Positions 53,531 to 62,922 of a DNA stretch of 64,000 nucleotides are shown here, in pieces. The notes beneath the pieces were generated by a model. It worked only from the letters and a program-made list of their open reading frames with translations, was not told where the DNA came from and searched no databases. The stretch comes from Desulfonatronum thiosulfatophilum (GTDB lineage: Bacteria; Desulfobacterota; Desulfovibrionia; Desulfovibrionales; Desulfonatronaceae), in assembly GCF_900104215.1 (NCBI RefSeq), contig NZ_FMXO01000009.1, positions 119,081 through 183,080 on the forward strand. The letters run 5' to 3'. The first letter of the stretch is position 1. Each line of letters opens with the position of its first letter. The position numbers were made by a program, and so were the translations under genes.

Positions 53531-54700
53531 ATGCACAAAAAATTGGTTCTGGTCTTTGCACTCTTGCTCGCCCTGGGAACTATGTTCCTGGCAACGGATC
53601 ATTCCTGGGCGCAAGTAGGAGATTTACAACAAGCCATCGCTGAAGCGCCACAAGGAACCGACAGAGGGGAGATCGATCCCAACGCACCTCGAGGATATCT
53701 TGGCATTCCAGGGGCGCCTCAGATCAGCCTGATCCTCGCATTCTTCTGGGCTGTGTGGGTCGGCTGGATCTTTTCCACAGTGGGCGCATTCGGAGGCATC
53801 ATGGCCGGCGTGGGACATATCACCATTTACGGACTCGGCAACTATGCCGGAACATTCCGTAATACCGCTCCCACCATCAACCGTGCGGTTACAGACTCCA
53901 TTCGCGTATCCAACCAGTTTATGGTTGGTACCAGCGCCCTGATCTCATCCATCAACTATTATAAGATGGGTCGTCTCGTGTTGCCCGTGGCCGCAGCCTT
54001 GGCTATCGGTTCCATTGCAGGAAGCTATCTTATTCCGTTGCTGACGGCAGGAAAAGTGTCCTTTCGTGATTATGTCGGTTATTTCGGCATCTTTGTGCTG
54101 TTTCTGGGCTGCTACATGCTCTATGAAACCACGCCGCGCGGCTCTGCCGGGAAAAAGAAGGCCAAACAGGCTGCTGACGCATTTGAAACGACCATGAAAA
54201 GGAAACGCTCCGGCGAGAAAGTGGATACCAGCGAACTCGGTGTAAAAATGATCGCCTTCTCACCGAAACGGATCGTATTCACCTTCTATGGTGTCGAGTT
54301 CTCATTCAACCCGCTTCTTCCCATCTTCGGCGGTTTCATCATCGCCGCTATTGCCGCATTCCTGGGCGTTGGCGGCGGATTCATGCTCGTGCCCTTCCTG
54401 ACCAGCGTCACCGGCCTGCCCATGTACCTTTCCGCCGGCACCTCGGCCCTGGCCGTGCTTATCGGAATGATCACCAGTATTCTGAGCTACCTGCAGCAGG
54501 GCGTACTCGTCCACTGGCCGCTGATCGGCACCCAGCTGGTAGGTATCGTGGTCGGCTCCATGGTTGGTCCATACACCTCCCAGTACATTTCCGACAAATG
54601 GCTGAAGCGCGTCTTCATCATCCTGGCCTTCTACGTCGGCTTGGACTTCATGGCCCGCGGCTTCCTAGGAAAGAACATCATGACCATGTTCTTCGGGTAG
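53531..54700 (+). CDS. TauE/SafE-family sulfite/organosulfonate exporter-like protein
   Basis: A 389-aa membrane protein with a signal-like first span, a short extracytoplasmic segment (residues 28-60) and about eight spans in two halves. Each half has the family's Gly-rich loop (TVGAFGGIMAGVG; AFLGVGGGFMLVPFLT). A charged loop near residues 200-240 separates the halves. Family members move sulfite, sulfoacetate or related anions. The sulfur-respiring context supports sulfite export. ATG at 53531 has AGGACAGGGT upstream. A terminator follows. Confidence 0.85.
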   Translation: MHKKLVLVFALLLALGTMFLATDHSWAQVGDLQQAIAEAPQGTDRGEIDPNAPRGYLGIPGAPQISLILAFFWAVWVGWIFSTVGAFGGIMAGVGHITIYGLGNYAGTFRNTAPTINRAVTDSIRVSNQFMVGTSALISSINYYKMGRLVLPVAAALAIGSIAGSYLIPLLTAGKVSFRDYVGYFGIFVLFLGCYMLYETTPRGSAGKKKAKQAADAFETTMKRKRSGEKVDTSELGVKMIAFSPKRIVFTFYGVEFSFNPLLPIFGGFIIAAIAAFLGVGGGFMLVPFLTSVTGLPMYLSAGTSALAVLIGMITSILSYLQQGVLVHWPLIGTQLVGIVVGSMVGPYTSQYISDKWLKRVFIILAFYVGLDFMARGFLGKNIMTMFFG

Positions 54701-54728
54701 CAGAATAAACGACTATCTCGACCATCAA

Positions 54729-54760
54729 GGGCTGACGTTTCGGCGTCGGCCCTTTTTTTT
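54729..54760 (+). terminator. Rho-independent terminator
   Basis: AGGGCTGACG and CGTCGGCCCT pair around a short loop, followed by eight T. It ends the ferredoxin-TauE transcript. Confidence 0.85.
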
Positions 54761-54786
54761 CATCCTTCTTTGCGATAGGTATAAAT

Positions 54787-55404
54787 ATGCATGAATTTCA
54801 TGAGTTCACTCTTGCAGCCTATCACTGGCTGGATTCCGTTCTCATTTCGCCCTACCGCATGATTTCCAATCCTGCCGGCGGTTTCTTCTTCGGAACGTTC
54901 ATTCTCTGCCTCTGGTGCACCCTGATAGGGGAGCTGACAGCACTCGGCGTCGGACGAATGAACCGGGCCCATATCCGAAAATTGGAACAGGAATCGATCC
55001 GTCTGCACAATCTTTCAGTGAAAGCGATCATTCACAAGGACAAGGAAAGCTACCGGGCTTGCAACAAAATGGCCAACGAAGCCTGGGGAAAATACTTCTT
55101 CGCCACCATTGGCCAAGGAGCTTCCACACTGTGGCCTGTTCCCTTTGCTTTGGCCTGGATGGCAACACGATTCCAGGCCATTGAGTTTGAACTGGCGTAC
55201 CCCATTCCGCTGCTTCCGGAGATCGTAGGATACCCGGCAGTGTTCCTGCCCATGTACATTCTGGTCCGGATCTGCTTCGCCAAACTCAAACCGTGGCTGC
55301 CCTTCTTCCATGATGACACGCCCAAACTCCGCCGGCCCGGACAGGAAGAAGAAAAGATGATCACCTGGGCGGATGTGGACAAGCACAAGGGGTTGCCGGG
55401 GTGA
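54787..55404 (+). CDS. Three-span membrane protein with cytoplasmic helical hairpin
   Basis: A 205-aa protein of unknown function. One span near residues 30-55, a charged helical stretch (MNRAHIRKLEQESIRLHNLS onward, residues 58-100), then two spans (about 105-130 and 140-165) and a hydrophilic, Lys-rich tail. The order span - coiled coil - two spans recalls DUF106/EMC3-type relatives of the Oxa1/YidC insertase fold; this is structural analogy only. It starts right after the TauE terminator, with a weak GATAGG upstream. Confidence 0.65.
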   Translation: MHEFHEFTLAAYHWLDSVLISPYRMISNPAGGFFFGTFILCLWCTLIGELTALGVGRMNRAHIRKLEQESIRLHNLSVKAIIHKDKESYRACNKMANEAWGKYFFATIGQGASTLWPVPFALAWMATRFQAIEFELAYPIPLLPEIVGYPAVFLPMYILVRICFAKLKPWLPFFHDDTPKLRRPGQEEEKMITWADVDKHKGLPG

Positions 55405-55519
55405 CTTCAAACATTCAAATCCACCGGCCCGCAAAGCTGAAGCATGGGTGTGACTGACCGTCATGCACATCTGTTAACGACGATCTTCCGCAACGGAGCC
55501 ATTAATCCAGGAGATGAAT

Positions 55520-56443
55520 ATGAAAATCCGCCACCTTTTGTTATTGCTCCATCTTATGGCGTTTTTCCTGCTATCGGCTTGCGGAGATCAACCCACACCG
55601 GTCAAGGTTGATCTGGACGAACGCGAGGAGGTCACGCCGGGTTCCCATCAGCCAGTAATCACCTACGCCTACCTGCCCCAGTTCTCGCACACCGTTTCCT
55701 TTGAACGACACCAGCGCCTTGTCCAGTATCTGTCCGAGATTACAGACTTGAATATCCGCCAGATCTTTCCGGAAACCTTTCATGAGCACATGCTCATGCT
55801 TGCCCAGGGTAAAATCGACATTTCCTACGCGAATCCGTTTGTTTACGCTCTGACGGCAGAGAGATCCGGAGCAAAAGTATTTGCCAAAATCATCGAAATG
55901 ACAGGAGAAGCGTCTTTTGGCGGCCTGATCATCACCCGCGCCGACAACCCGGACATCCAAACCCTGGATGATTGTCGCGGCAAACGCTGGATTGCCGTGG
56001 ACCAGTTTTCGGCGGGCGGATATCTTTTCGGGTTGGGTCATTTTCTGGATCACGGCATCCATCCAGAAGATTTTGCTGAAATCGTTTTCGCTCCTGGCCC
56101 TGGCGGCAAACAGGAAAGCGTGATTCTCGGAGTTTACGCCGGACGCTACGATGTAGGTACAGTGCGTGAAGGTGCCCTGGAACTGTTGGAGGACAAGATC
56201 GATCTTTCGCAAATTCGAATTCTGGCTCGCACCCAGCGGTATCCCGGCTGGAACTTTTCGGCCCGTCCAGGTCTTGCTGTTGAGATTGTCGAGGCCATTA
56301 AGAATGCCATGCTCGCTCTGGATTTCGGCAATCCCGAACATCGCTTGATTCTGGAAAGAGCAGCCATGCGCGGGATCGTTGCTGCCCAGCCCGGGGATTT
56401 CGATGCCGTACGCGACCTGGTCCGCCGGGCTGAACTCCAATAA
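55520..56443 (+). CDS. PhnD-like solute-binding lipoprotein
   Basis: A 307-aa periplasmic binding protein with a lipoprotein signal ending in the lipobox LLSAC (Cys at about 19). The fold resembles phosphonate/phosphate-binding PhnD (ITYAYLPQFS at the start, MLAQGKIDISYANPFVYAL, RYDVGTVREGAL). There is no ABC permease or ATPase nearby; the next gene is a membrane kinase, so it likely serves as the ligand-sensing partner of that kinase. AGGAG at 55509-55513 favours the ATG at 55520 over 55514. Confidence 0.85.
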   Translation: MKIRHLLLLLHLMAFFLLSACGDQPTPVKVDLDEREEVTPGSHQPVITYAYLPQFSHTVSFERHQRLVQYLSEITDLNIRQIFPETFHEHMLMLAQGKIDISYANPFVYALTAERSGAKVFAKIIEMTGEASFGGLIITRADNPDIQTLDDCRGKRWIAVDQFSAGGYLFGLGHFLDHGIHPEDFAEIVFAPGPGGKQESVILGVYAGRYDVGTVREGALELLEDKIDLSQIRILARTQRYPGWNFSARPGLAVEIVEAIKNAMLALDFGNPEHRLILERAAMRGIVAAQPGDFDAVRDLVRRAELQ

Positions 56444-56491
56444 AGACGGCACTAACAGGCGCTCTGTCGATAACGGTTGGATCCGTGAATC

Positions 56492-58582
56492 ATGCGCTCC
56501 ATTTTCCATTACTTATCCCGACGATCCTTCCAAGCCAAGATCAACCTCGGCCTGGCTTTGATCATCATCTGCTTTGGCCTGCTCCTGGGTTTCATGAGCC
56601 ATGCCGTGAGCTCACGCGCCATTCTCGAAGAAACGCTCAAGCGTGGCCAAAGTCTGGTCGTGAACCTTTCCGCGCGTTCCGTGGAATCCATTCTGTCCAT
56701 GAATTTTCTGCGCCTCACGGTCCTGACCACGGAAGTTGTCCAGATCGGCAATGAAAAGGACATCGTGTACGCCTTCATCCTGGATCGCCACGGCCAGGTT
56801 CTGGCTCACAGCTTTCGAGATGGCTTTCCTGTGGCCCTGCGTCTGGCCAACCAGGTAGAGGACCATCAAGCATATTCCATCCAGTTCCTGGATACCGGCG
56901 CCGAACGCATCTATGACTTCGCCGCTCCTGTCATGCTGGACGAGACCCGCCTGGGGACGGTGCGTGTGGCCTTGTCCTACAGCACCATCAAGGCCTCCAT
57001 CGACCGGCTGATGTGGTTGAACATGCTCATGACCGCAGGAGCGACACTGCTGGCGCTGATGGGCGGCAGCTTCTTCGCGCGCACCGTTACCCGGCGCGTC
57101 AATGCCCTTCGACAGTCAGCCGAGGCCGTGGTCAAGGGCGATCTGGACGTGCAGGTGAGCCCGCTTCTTGAGCGTAATTGCTGGGAAATCATGGATTGCG
57201 ATCAAGAGCACTGTCCTGCCCGTGGAGACCGCCAGCGCCGCTGCTGGTACATCGCCGGAACTTTTTGTCCCGACTGCGGAACGGGTGGTTTTCCGGAGAA
57301 AGTCGACAACTGCCTGAATTGTCCCGTCTACCGCCGCAATGCCGGCGACGAAATTCAAAGCTTGGCCGAATCCTTCGAATACATGGCGCTGACCCTGAAA
57401 AATCACATTGAGGAACTGCGCCTCTCCAGAAAAAATCTCAGCCTGCAAAAACAACTGTTGAAGACCATCCTGGACGTTACCCCTGACCTGGTCGCCCTCC
57501 AGGACGACAATCTCGTATACTTGGCCGTCAACAAGGCCTTTTGCAGCCATTTGAGCCGGGATGAAAATGAGATTGTCGGAAGCACGGACTTCGATATTTT
57601 CAACCCGGACCAGGCGGACCAGAACTATCACGAGGATATGCAGATCCTAATGACGAAACAGCCCCTGTCCAAGGAAATCATGACCCGGGGGAGCAAGGGC
57701 AAGAAATGGCACCATGTCGTGAAAGTCCCGGTGATCGAGAATGACCGGATCATCGGCCTACTCTCCACAGCCAGGGACATTACCGTGGTCAAGCAGTACC
57801 AGGAAAAGCTGATCCACTCCCAGAAGATGGAAGACCTGGGGCGTTTGGCCGGCGGCGTGGCTCATGAAATCAACACTCCCTTGAGCATCATCCTGGGATA
57901 CGCCCAGTTGCTGCTCAAGGACATCCCCAACAGCGACCCCGTGGCACAGGATGTGGCCATCATCGAAAAGCAGGCTCAGGCCTGCCGCAAAATTGTTGCC
58001 GACCTGCTCAGTTTTTCCAGAAATACGGAAAAGGATCAGGCGCAGATCAACATCAACCAATCCCTTCGGGAAGTGGCGGACCTGGTGGAACACATCTTCC
58101 GCCAGAACCGGATCGTGATCATCAAGGAACTCGACGACCTGATCCCGCCTGTCACCGGGGACAAGGAACGCCTCAAACAGGTCTGGATGAATCTGCTCAA
58201 CAACGCCGCGGATGCCATTGGCACGGACGGCTGCATCATGATCAAGACCAAGCTCTGCGCCCACCGCCGCCGCCTCGTGGTCTCCGTTGCGGATACGGGC
58301 AGCGGCATCCAGGAAGAGGATCTGGATAAGATATTTGAACCCTTCTTCACCACAAAACCTGTGGACAAGGGCACGGGACTCGGACTTTCGGTCACTTTCG
58401 GCATCATCAAGGACCACGGCGGACGGATCAGCGCGTTCAGTCCCGTACCCAGCGAGTATAATGATAATTATCCGGCTTGCGAGGGCGAACTCGGCCCCGG
58501 CACGGTGTTCTTTGTCGAGCTTCCCCTGGAGGGGAATACCATGCCCGACGACGAGTGCGTGGACATTCCCAAGAGGACATGA
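56492..58582 (+). CDS. Membrane histidine kinase with two-CW Cys domain
   Basis: A 696-aa kinase. Span 1 at about 18-42, periplasmic domain, span 2 at about 178-200, HAMP, then a Cys-rich module (NCWEIMDCDQEHCPAR, CWYIAGTFC, CLNCPVY; about residues 228-288) with the spacing of the two-CW domain, a PAS domain, and a kinase core (GGVAHEINTPLSIILGYAQ, NLLNNAADAI, GTGLGLS). The Cys module could hold a metal or act as redox switch. Likely gets its signal from the lipoprotein upstream and passes phosphate to the receiver downstream. Confidence 0.88.
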   Translation: MRSIFHYLSRRSFQAKINLGLALIIICFGLLLGFMSHAVSSRAILEETLKRGQSLVVNLSARSVESILSMNFLRLTVLTTEVVQIGNEKDIVYAFILDRHGQVLAHSFRDGFPVALRLANQVEDHQAYSIQFLDTGAERIYDFAAPVMLDETRLGTVRVALSYSTIKASIDRLMWLNMLMTAGATLLALMGGSFFARTVTRRVNALRQSAEAVVKGDLDVQVSPLLERNCWEIMDCDQEHCPARGDRQRRCWYIAGTFCPDCGTGGFPEKVDNCLNCPVYRRNAGDEIQSLAESFEYMALTLKNHIEELRLSRKNLSLQKQLLKTILDVTPDLVALQDDNLVYLAVNKAFCSHLSRDENEIVGSTDFDIFNPDQADQNYHEDMQILMTKQPLSKEIMTRGSKGKKWHHVVKVPVIENDRIIGLLSTARDITVVKQYQEKLIHSQKMEDLGRLAGGVAHEINTPLSIILGYAQLLLKDIPNSDPVAQDVAIIEKQAQACRKIVADLLSFSRNTEKDQAQININQSLREVADLVEHIFRQNRIVIIKELDDLIPPVTGDKERLKQVWMNLLNNAADAIGTDGCIMIKTKLCAHRRRLVVSVADTGSGIQEEDLDKIFEPFFTTKPVDKGTGLGLSVTFGIIKDHGGRISAFSPVPSEYNDNYPACEGELGPGTVFFVELPLEGNTMPDDECVDIPKRT

Positions 58583-58683
58583 TTGCTGTCTGCTCAACAG
58601 CCTGCCGCATTCTGAGCAATTACATCATCATTGATGTCGATAACGTACGATATCCGGTACAGTCCAACTATTAGGAGAACCTG

Positions 58684-59055
58684 ATGGCAGAAATTCTTGT
58701 TCTGGACGACGTGCAGGACGTGGGCGTGATGATCCGCCGCATCCTGACCCGCAATGGACACAATGTGCATGTCTACAGTGACGAGGAACCGGCTTTTGAG
58801 CATGCCCGCGCCACCCCGCCTCACCTGGCCATCCTGGATATCAAGCTCAAAAAGATGAGCGGTGTGGAAGTGCTCGAAGAGCTGAAAAAAATAAATCCGG
58901 ATATTCGGGTAATGATGCTCACCGGCTATCCAACCCTGGAAACAGCCAAACAGGCCATGCAGCTCGGAGCCGATGAATACTGCGTCAAGCCCATCGATAT
59001 TGATGAGCTTGTGGAAAAAACAGCGCAGATTCTGGCCAAAGCCGGCCAAGCCTGA
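58684..59055 (+). CDS. Single-domain response regulator
   Basis: A 123-aa receiver: LDD pocket, Asp in LAILDIKLKKMSG, Lys in CVKPI. No output domain, so it presumably regulates by binding a partner. TTAGGAG is 6 bases ahead of the ATG. Two bases separate it from the PEP-synthase-like gene, making that protein a candidate target. Confidence 0.9.
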   Translation: MAEILVLDDVQDVGVMIRRILTRNGHNVHVYSDEEPAFEHARATPPHLAILDIKLKKMSGVEVLEELKKINPDIRVMMLTGYPTLETAKQAMQLGADEYCVKPIDIDELVEKTAQILAKAGQA

Positions 59056-59057
59056 TC

Positions 59058-61604
59058 ATGGCATTGCAAAAGATTACATCCTGGGCTGAGCGGATTTTCT
59101 CACCGGACAAGGTGGTCTTGCGGCGATTCAACATGTTTCAGAGCCTGTTGCGGGAAGACAGGAAGTGCCTCAAACTGATCACAAAGCTGGAGGAAATTCA
59201 TCATCGTCCCATCCCTACGGACTGGTCCCGCATTGCCATGCTTGTCCAGGCCTTGTCGACGGCGACGCACCGCTTGATTGACTGCCTGGTGGCAATGCGT
59301 CCCGGAACGTACGACCCTCTGACGCACAGCCACTCACGCATTTCGGCGGATCTCACGGGTTTGCTGCCAGAACCCGAGATCATCACCAGCCCACCCTATG
59401 CCCTGCCTCTGGACAAGGCCTGGGAGCACCCGCAGATGCTGGGCGGCAAAGCCCTGGCTCTGAGTCGCATCCGGAAGGAAACAAGGATTCCCGTCCAACC
59501 CGGGTTTGTGATCACCACCAATGCCTTTCATGCGTTCCTGGAGGAAAACAATCTGCAGCAGGTCATTGCCCGCGGCCTGCGCGGACTGAATCTGCAACGA
59601 CCGGATCGACTGCGGAAAATCTCGGATAGTCTGCAGCGGGCCGTCATGGCGGGCAAGGTGCCCGACATCGTTCAAACACGCATCCTCGCCGCCATACAAG
59701 ACGTCGCCGGTACGGATCAATCCACTGTCTGGGCCGTACGCAGCAGCGCCAGTGCCGAGGATGGCGAGGTTTCCTTTGCCGGACAGTATGCCACGGTGCT
59801 CGATGTGCGCCAGGAAGACATCTGCGAGGCCTACAAGACCGTACTGGCCAGCAAGTACGCTCCCCGGGCCTTGACCTATCGCCTGCATTACGGCCTGGAC
59901 GACAACCAGACTCCCATGGCCGTACTGGTGCTGCCCATGATCGCGCCGCGCGCCAGTGGAGTAATGTACACCATGGATCCCCTGGACATGTGCAAGGGAT
60001 CATGTCTGGTCATCACGGCCGTTCCCGGCCTGGGAACCCGCCTTGTGGACGGCAGCGCGGTTCCGGACATCTTTCTGATTTCCCGGAACGACCCCAAGCA
60101 TTTCCTGGCCAAACAGCCGGCGCCGGAGGAAGGATCGTCAGGCACCGGTTCCCAAAATGCGCAGAGAAACACTCTTTGCCTGGATGATGCAGCGGCAACT
60201 ACTTTGGCGGAATGGGGCCTTGAACTGGAAGCCTTGACCGGCGCTCCCCAGGATGTGGAATGGGCGCAAGATCAGATGGCCAACCTGACAATACTTCAGT
60301 CCAGGCCCATCCACATGCCCGAGGATGGGACGGATCCGGAAGCCCTCTTCCACGATCAGCCCCAAGATACGCCTGCCCCTTCAAACCACGTTGCCGTGCT
60401 GTTGGAAGTGGGCACTCCGGCCAGCGTGGGCATTTCCACGGGCCCGGTCCACCACATTACCGGCGAAGGAGACATCAGCGAAATCCCTTCCGGCAGCATT
60501 CTCGTCACGCCGAATATCCCGCCCAGCCTTGTGCACGTGGTGCACAACGTTAAGGCGGTGCTTGCCGAACATGGCAGCAAGGCCAGCCACTTTGCCTCCG
60601 TGGCCCGGGAATTCGGCCTTCCGCTGGTTGTCGGACTTGGTAGCCTGGCAACAACATTGGCCCAGGGGCAAACCGTCACCGTGGATGCCTACCGGGGCGT
60701 TGTCTACGACGGTGAAGTTCGGGAATTGCTCGAATGGCAGGAAAAGCAAAAAAGCAGGCCTACCTTTCCGTTCCAACGTAAAATGAAGCCCCTCATGGAA
60801 CTGATCAGCCCACTCACCCTGACCGACCCGGCGTCATCGAGTTTTGCACCTGAAAGTTGCCGGACCTATCACGATCTTGTTCGCTTTGTTCACGAAAAAG
60901 GCACCCAGGAGATGTTTTCTTTGGTGGAAGCCAAGGGTCGTGGTTTACGAAGCAGCAAGAGCCTGGAAGCCGACATCCCCATGGTTATGCAGGTCCTGGA
61001 TCTTGGCGGCGGCTTGCGCGAATCGGCTCAGAGCGTAAAAACCGTGCGACCGGAGGATTTCCTCAGCGCTCCCATGCAGGCTGTCTGGAGCGGTCTGTCT
61101 GATCGGGACATCACTTGGTCCAAGGGGCTGGTGCATGTCGACTGGGAACGTTTCGACCAGGTCAGCGGTGGGATCTTCAGCCTTAAATCGTCCCTTCTGG
61201 CCAGCTACGCCCTGGTGGCCGCCAACTATGCCCATTTACTGCTGCGCTTCGGTTATCACTTCGCGGTCCTGGACGCTATGTCCGGCTCGCGTCCCGAAGA
61301 AAACCACATCCAATTCCGCTTCAAGGGTGGTGGGGGCTCACCGGAAAAAAAGATCTGGAGGCTGGCCATGATTGGCAGGGTCTTGAGTCGTTTCAACTTC
61401 CGCGTGGAGATCAACGAGGACATGCTTGAAGCCAAATGTATGCGCTTGGGTCATGAAGCCACCCAGTTGCGGCTGCGTGTGACTGGATACCTGCTGGGCT
61501 GCACTCCGTTGCTGGACATGGTTCTCGAAAGCGAAGATCATGCACTGGCCATGGCCGAAGAGATGGCAAAAAAATGGCAGAATGAAGGCAATAAGAATGA
61601 GTGA
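59058..61604 (+). CDS. PEP-synthase-like protein (ATP-grasp plus phosphohistidine domain, no PEP barrel)
   Basis: An 848-aa protein. Residues ~1-110 are helical and unassigned. From ~125 to 420 is the ATP-grasp pyruvate-phosphate-dikinase domain (GGKALALSRI, RSSASAEDGEVSFAGQ, GVMYTMDP, VEWAQDQ, LQSRP). Residues ~440-560 form the swivelling phosphohistidine domain (HGSKASHFASVAREFG; the His is the likely phosphoryl carrier). The C-terminal ~280 residues do not show the PEP-binding TIM barrel of PpsA. It may thus be a phosphotransferase with another acceptor, as in rifampin phosphotransferase-like families. The stop overlaps the next gene by 8 bases. Confidence 0.82.
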   Translation: MALQKITSWAERIFSPDKVVLRRFNMFQSLLREDRKCLKLITKLEEIHHRPIPTDWSRIAMLVQALSTATHRLIDCLVAMRPGTYDPLTHSHSRISADLTGLLPEPEIITSPPYALPLDKAWEHPQMLGGKALALSRIRKETRIPVQPGFVITTNAFHAFLEENNLQQVIARGLRGLNLQRPDRLRKISDSLQRAVMAGKVPDIVQTRILAAIQDVAGTDQSTVWAVRSSASAEDGEVSFAGQYATVLDVRQEDICEAYKTVLASKYAPRALTYRLHYGLDDNQTPMAVLVLPMIAPRASGVMYTMDPLDMCKGSCLVITAVPGLGTRLVDGSAVPDIFLISRNDPKHFLAKQPAPEEGSSGTGSQNAQRNTLCLDDAAATTLAEWGLELEALTGAPQDVEWAQDQMANLTILQSRPIHMPEDGTDPEALFHDQPQDTPAPSNHVAVLLEVGTPASVGISTGPVHHITGEGDISEIPSGSILVTPNIPPSLVHVVHNVKAVLAEHGSKASHFASVAREFGLPLVVGLGSLATTLAQGQTVTVDAYRGVVYDGEVRELLEWQEKQKSRPTFPFQRKMKPLMELISPLTLTDPASSSFAPESCRTYHDLVRFVHEKGTQEMFSLVEAKGRGLRSSKSLEADIPMVMQVLDLGGGLRESAQSVKTVRPEDFLSAPMQAVWSGLSDRDITWSKGLVHVDWERFDQVSGGIFSLKSSLLASYALVAANYAHLLLRFGYHFAVLDAMSGSRPEENHIQFRFKGGGGSPEKKIWRLAMIGRVLSRFNFRVEINEDMLEAKCMRLGHEATQLRLRVTGYLLGCTPLLDMVLESEDHALAMAEEMAKKWQNEGNKNE

Positions 61605-62664
61605 AGCAGCAGGATATCCCATTTACTGGGTCACTGATCATTTGGCCACAGGCCCAGCGCCCATGTCCTACGATCATCTGGATAGCCTCAAGGCAGCTGG
61701 TGTCGACGCAATAATGAACCTTTGCGCGGAGTACTGCGACCTGCACGACATTGAATCCCAGCAAGGCTTCGAAGTCCACTATCTGCCCATTGAAGACGAG
61801 GAAACTCCGCAGTTGCAAGCTTTGGAGGCAGCCCTGGCTTGGCTGGACGAGTCCATATACCTGGGCAAGAAGGTCTACGTACATTGCCGCCACGGCATCG
61901 GGCGCACCGGCACTATCATTTCCGCTTATCTCCTGCGCCGCGGATTGGGCAGCAAACTCGTCAAACAGAAAATCAAGAAGCTGCGCTCCCAGCCCGCCAA
62001 CTTCGATCAGTGGTGGCTGGTGCGCAAAATTGGCAAAAAAGAGGGTCGCCTGACCATTCGCGAACCCTCTTTGGAATGGAAGACCCTTGTGGATTTGCGC
62101 CCTTTTTTCGCGGACCATGAAGCCTTGCTCGCGGAAATCGACGCCCGTTTGCAGCAACAAGAAGATGCTTCGCTTTGCGGCCAGGGTCATGCTGCCTGCT
62201 GCACCAGTTGCGTGGAAATTTCGCTGATCGAGGCTGCCTTTCTGACGCATCATTTGAATCGGAAACTGCATAGCGCCCAACGACTGGCTGCGATAGATCG
62301 CTGTTCCGAGGTTACCCGGACGTGTCGCGCTTTACGGAAATTATCCGCGGGGGAACCGGAAGAGGAATTCGCCCGCCTGTATGCGCAACAATCCATAATC
62401 TGCCCCTTGTCCCAGGAACAGCTCTGCCTGATTTTCGCATCACGCCCTCTGGACTGCCGATTTTTCGACTTGCCGGACATACAGGAAAACAGGGATTTCA
62501 TCGAAAACTGCCGCCAACGAACCGAAAAATCATCCCAGGGCCTTTTTCTGGCTCTGACAGGAAGTTTTTCCAACCGCAAACATATCACCTTCCCTTTGGT
62601 GGACGTCGTTTCCGGTAGATTCGTGCAGTCCTTCTTTCACCTTTTATCCGGCGATCTCGCCTGA
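61597..62664 (+). CDS. Dual-specificity phosphatase fused to a YkgJ-type Cys cluster domain
   Basis: A 355-aa protein. N-terminal tyrosine/dual-specificity phosphatase domain (1-165) with the active-site loop HCRHGIGRTG (general HCx5R) and general acid candidate in the ED/EETPQ loop. The C-terminal half (~195-310) has a YkgJ-like pattern (CCTSC, later CPLS, CLIFASRPLDCRFF) that typically binds zinc or an iron-sulfur cluster. Translationally coupled to the PEP-synthase-like gene, so it could remove phosphate from the same substrate or from that protein. Function not established. Confidence 0.82.
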   Translation: MSEAAGYPIYWVTDHLATGPAPMSYDHLDSLKAAGVDAIMNLCAEYCDLHDIESQQGFEVHYLPIEDEETPQLQALEAALAWLDESIYLGKKVYVHCRHGIGRTGTIISAYLLRRGLGSKLVKQKIKKLRSQPANFDQWWLVRKIGKKEGRLTIREPSLEWKTLVDLRPFFADHEALLAEIDARLQQQEDASLCGQGHAACCTSCVEISLIEAAFLTHHLNRKLHSAQRLAAIDRCSEVTRTCRALRKLSAGEPEEEFARLYAQQSIICPLSQEQLCLIFASRPLDCRFFDLPDIQENRDFIENCRQRTEKSSQGLFLALTGSFSNRKHITFPLVDVVSGRFVQSFFHLLSGDLA

Positions 62665-62809
62665 TGTTGACAGAACACCTTCATCTCTGAGAACCATCTC
62701 ATTTTCAAATACCCGAAACAAAGCTACCCAGCTCATCACTCTATAGGTATAACTGGATTCGTCCTTCGCTGGCACGACTGATTCGGCAACGGGTCATATA
62801 AAAGAGTCA

Positions 62810-62829
62810 TTCCCGGGCGCAGGCGGGAA
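62810..62829. repeat. REP-like hairpin
   Basis: TTCCCG (62810-62815) and CGGGAA (62824-62829) with an 8-base loop, similar to the hairpin at 31297-31316. It lies in the 258-bp gap before the next gene, which is otherwise without features. Confidence 0.4.
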
Positions 62830-62922
62830 CTATTGCCGATGAATCCATACCCGGAACAAGCTGAGTCGCTGCCTCTTTTTTTGACCAAATACTATAAAGC
62901 GATCGGACATAAGGAGCAACAC

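Noticed and set aside
62772..62786. TGGCACG at about 62771 as a third sigma-54 promoter
   Set aside because: The -12 element is missing at the required spacing (ATTCG instead of TTGC).
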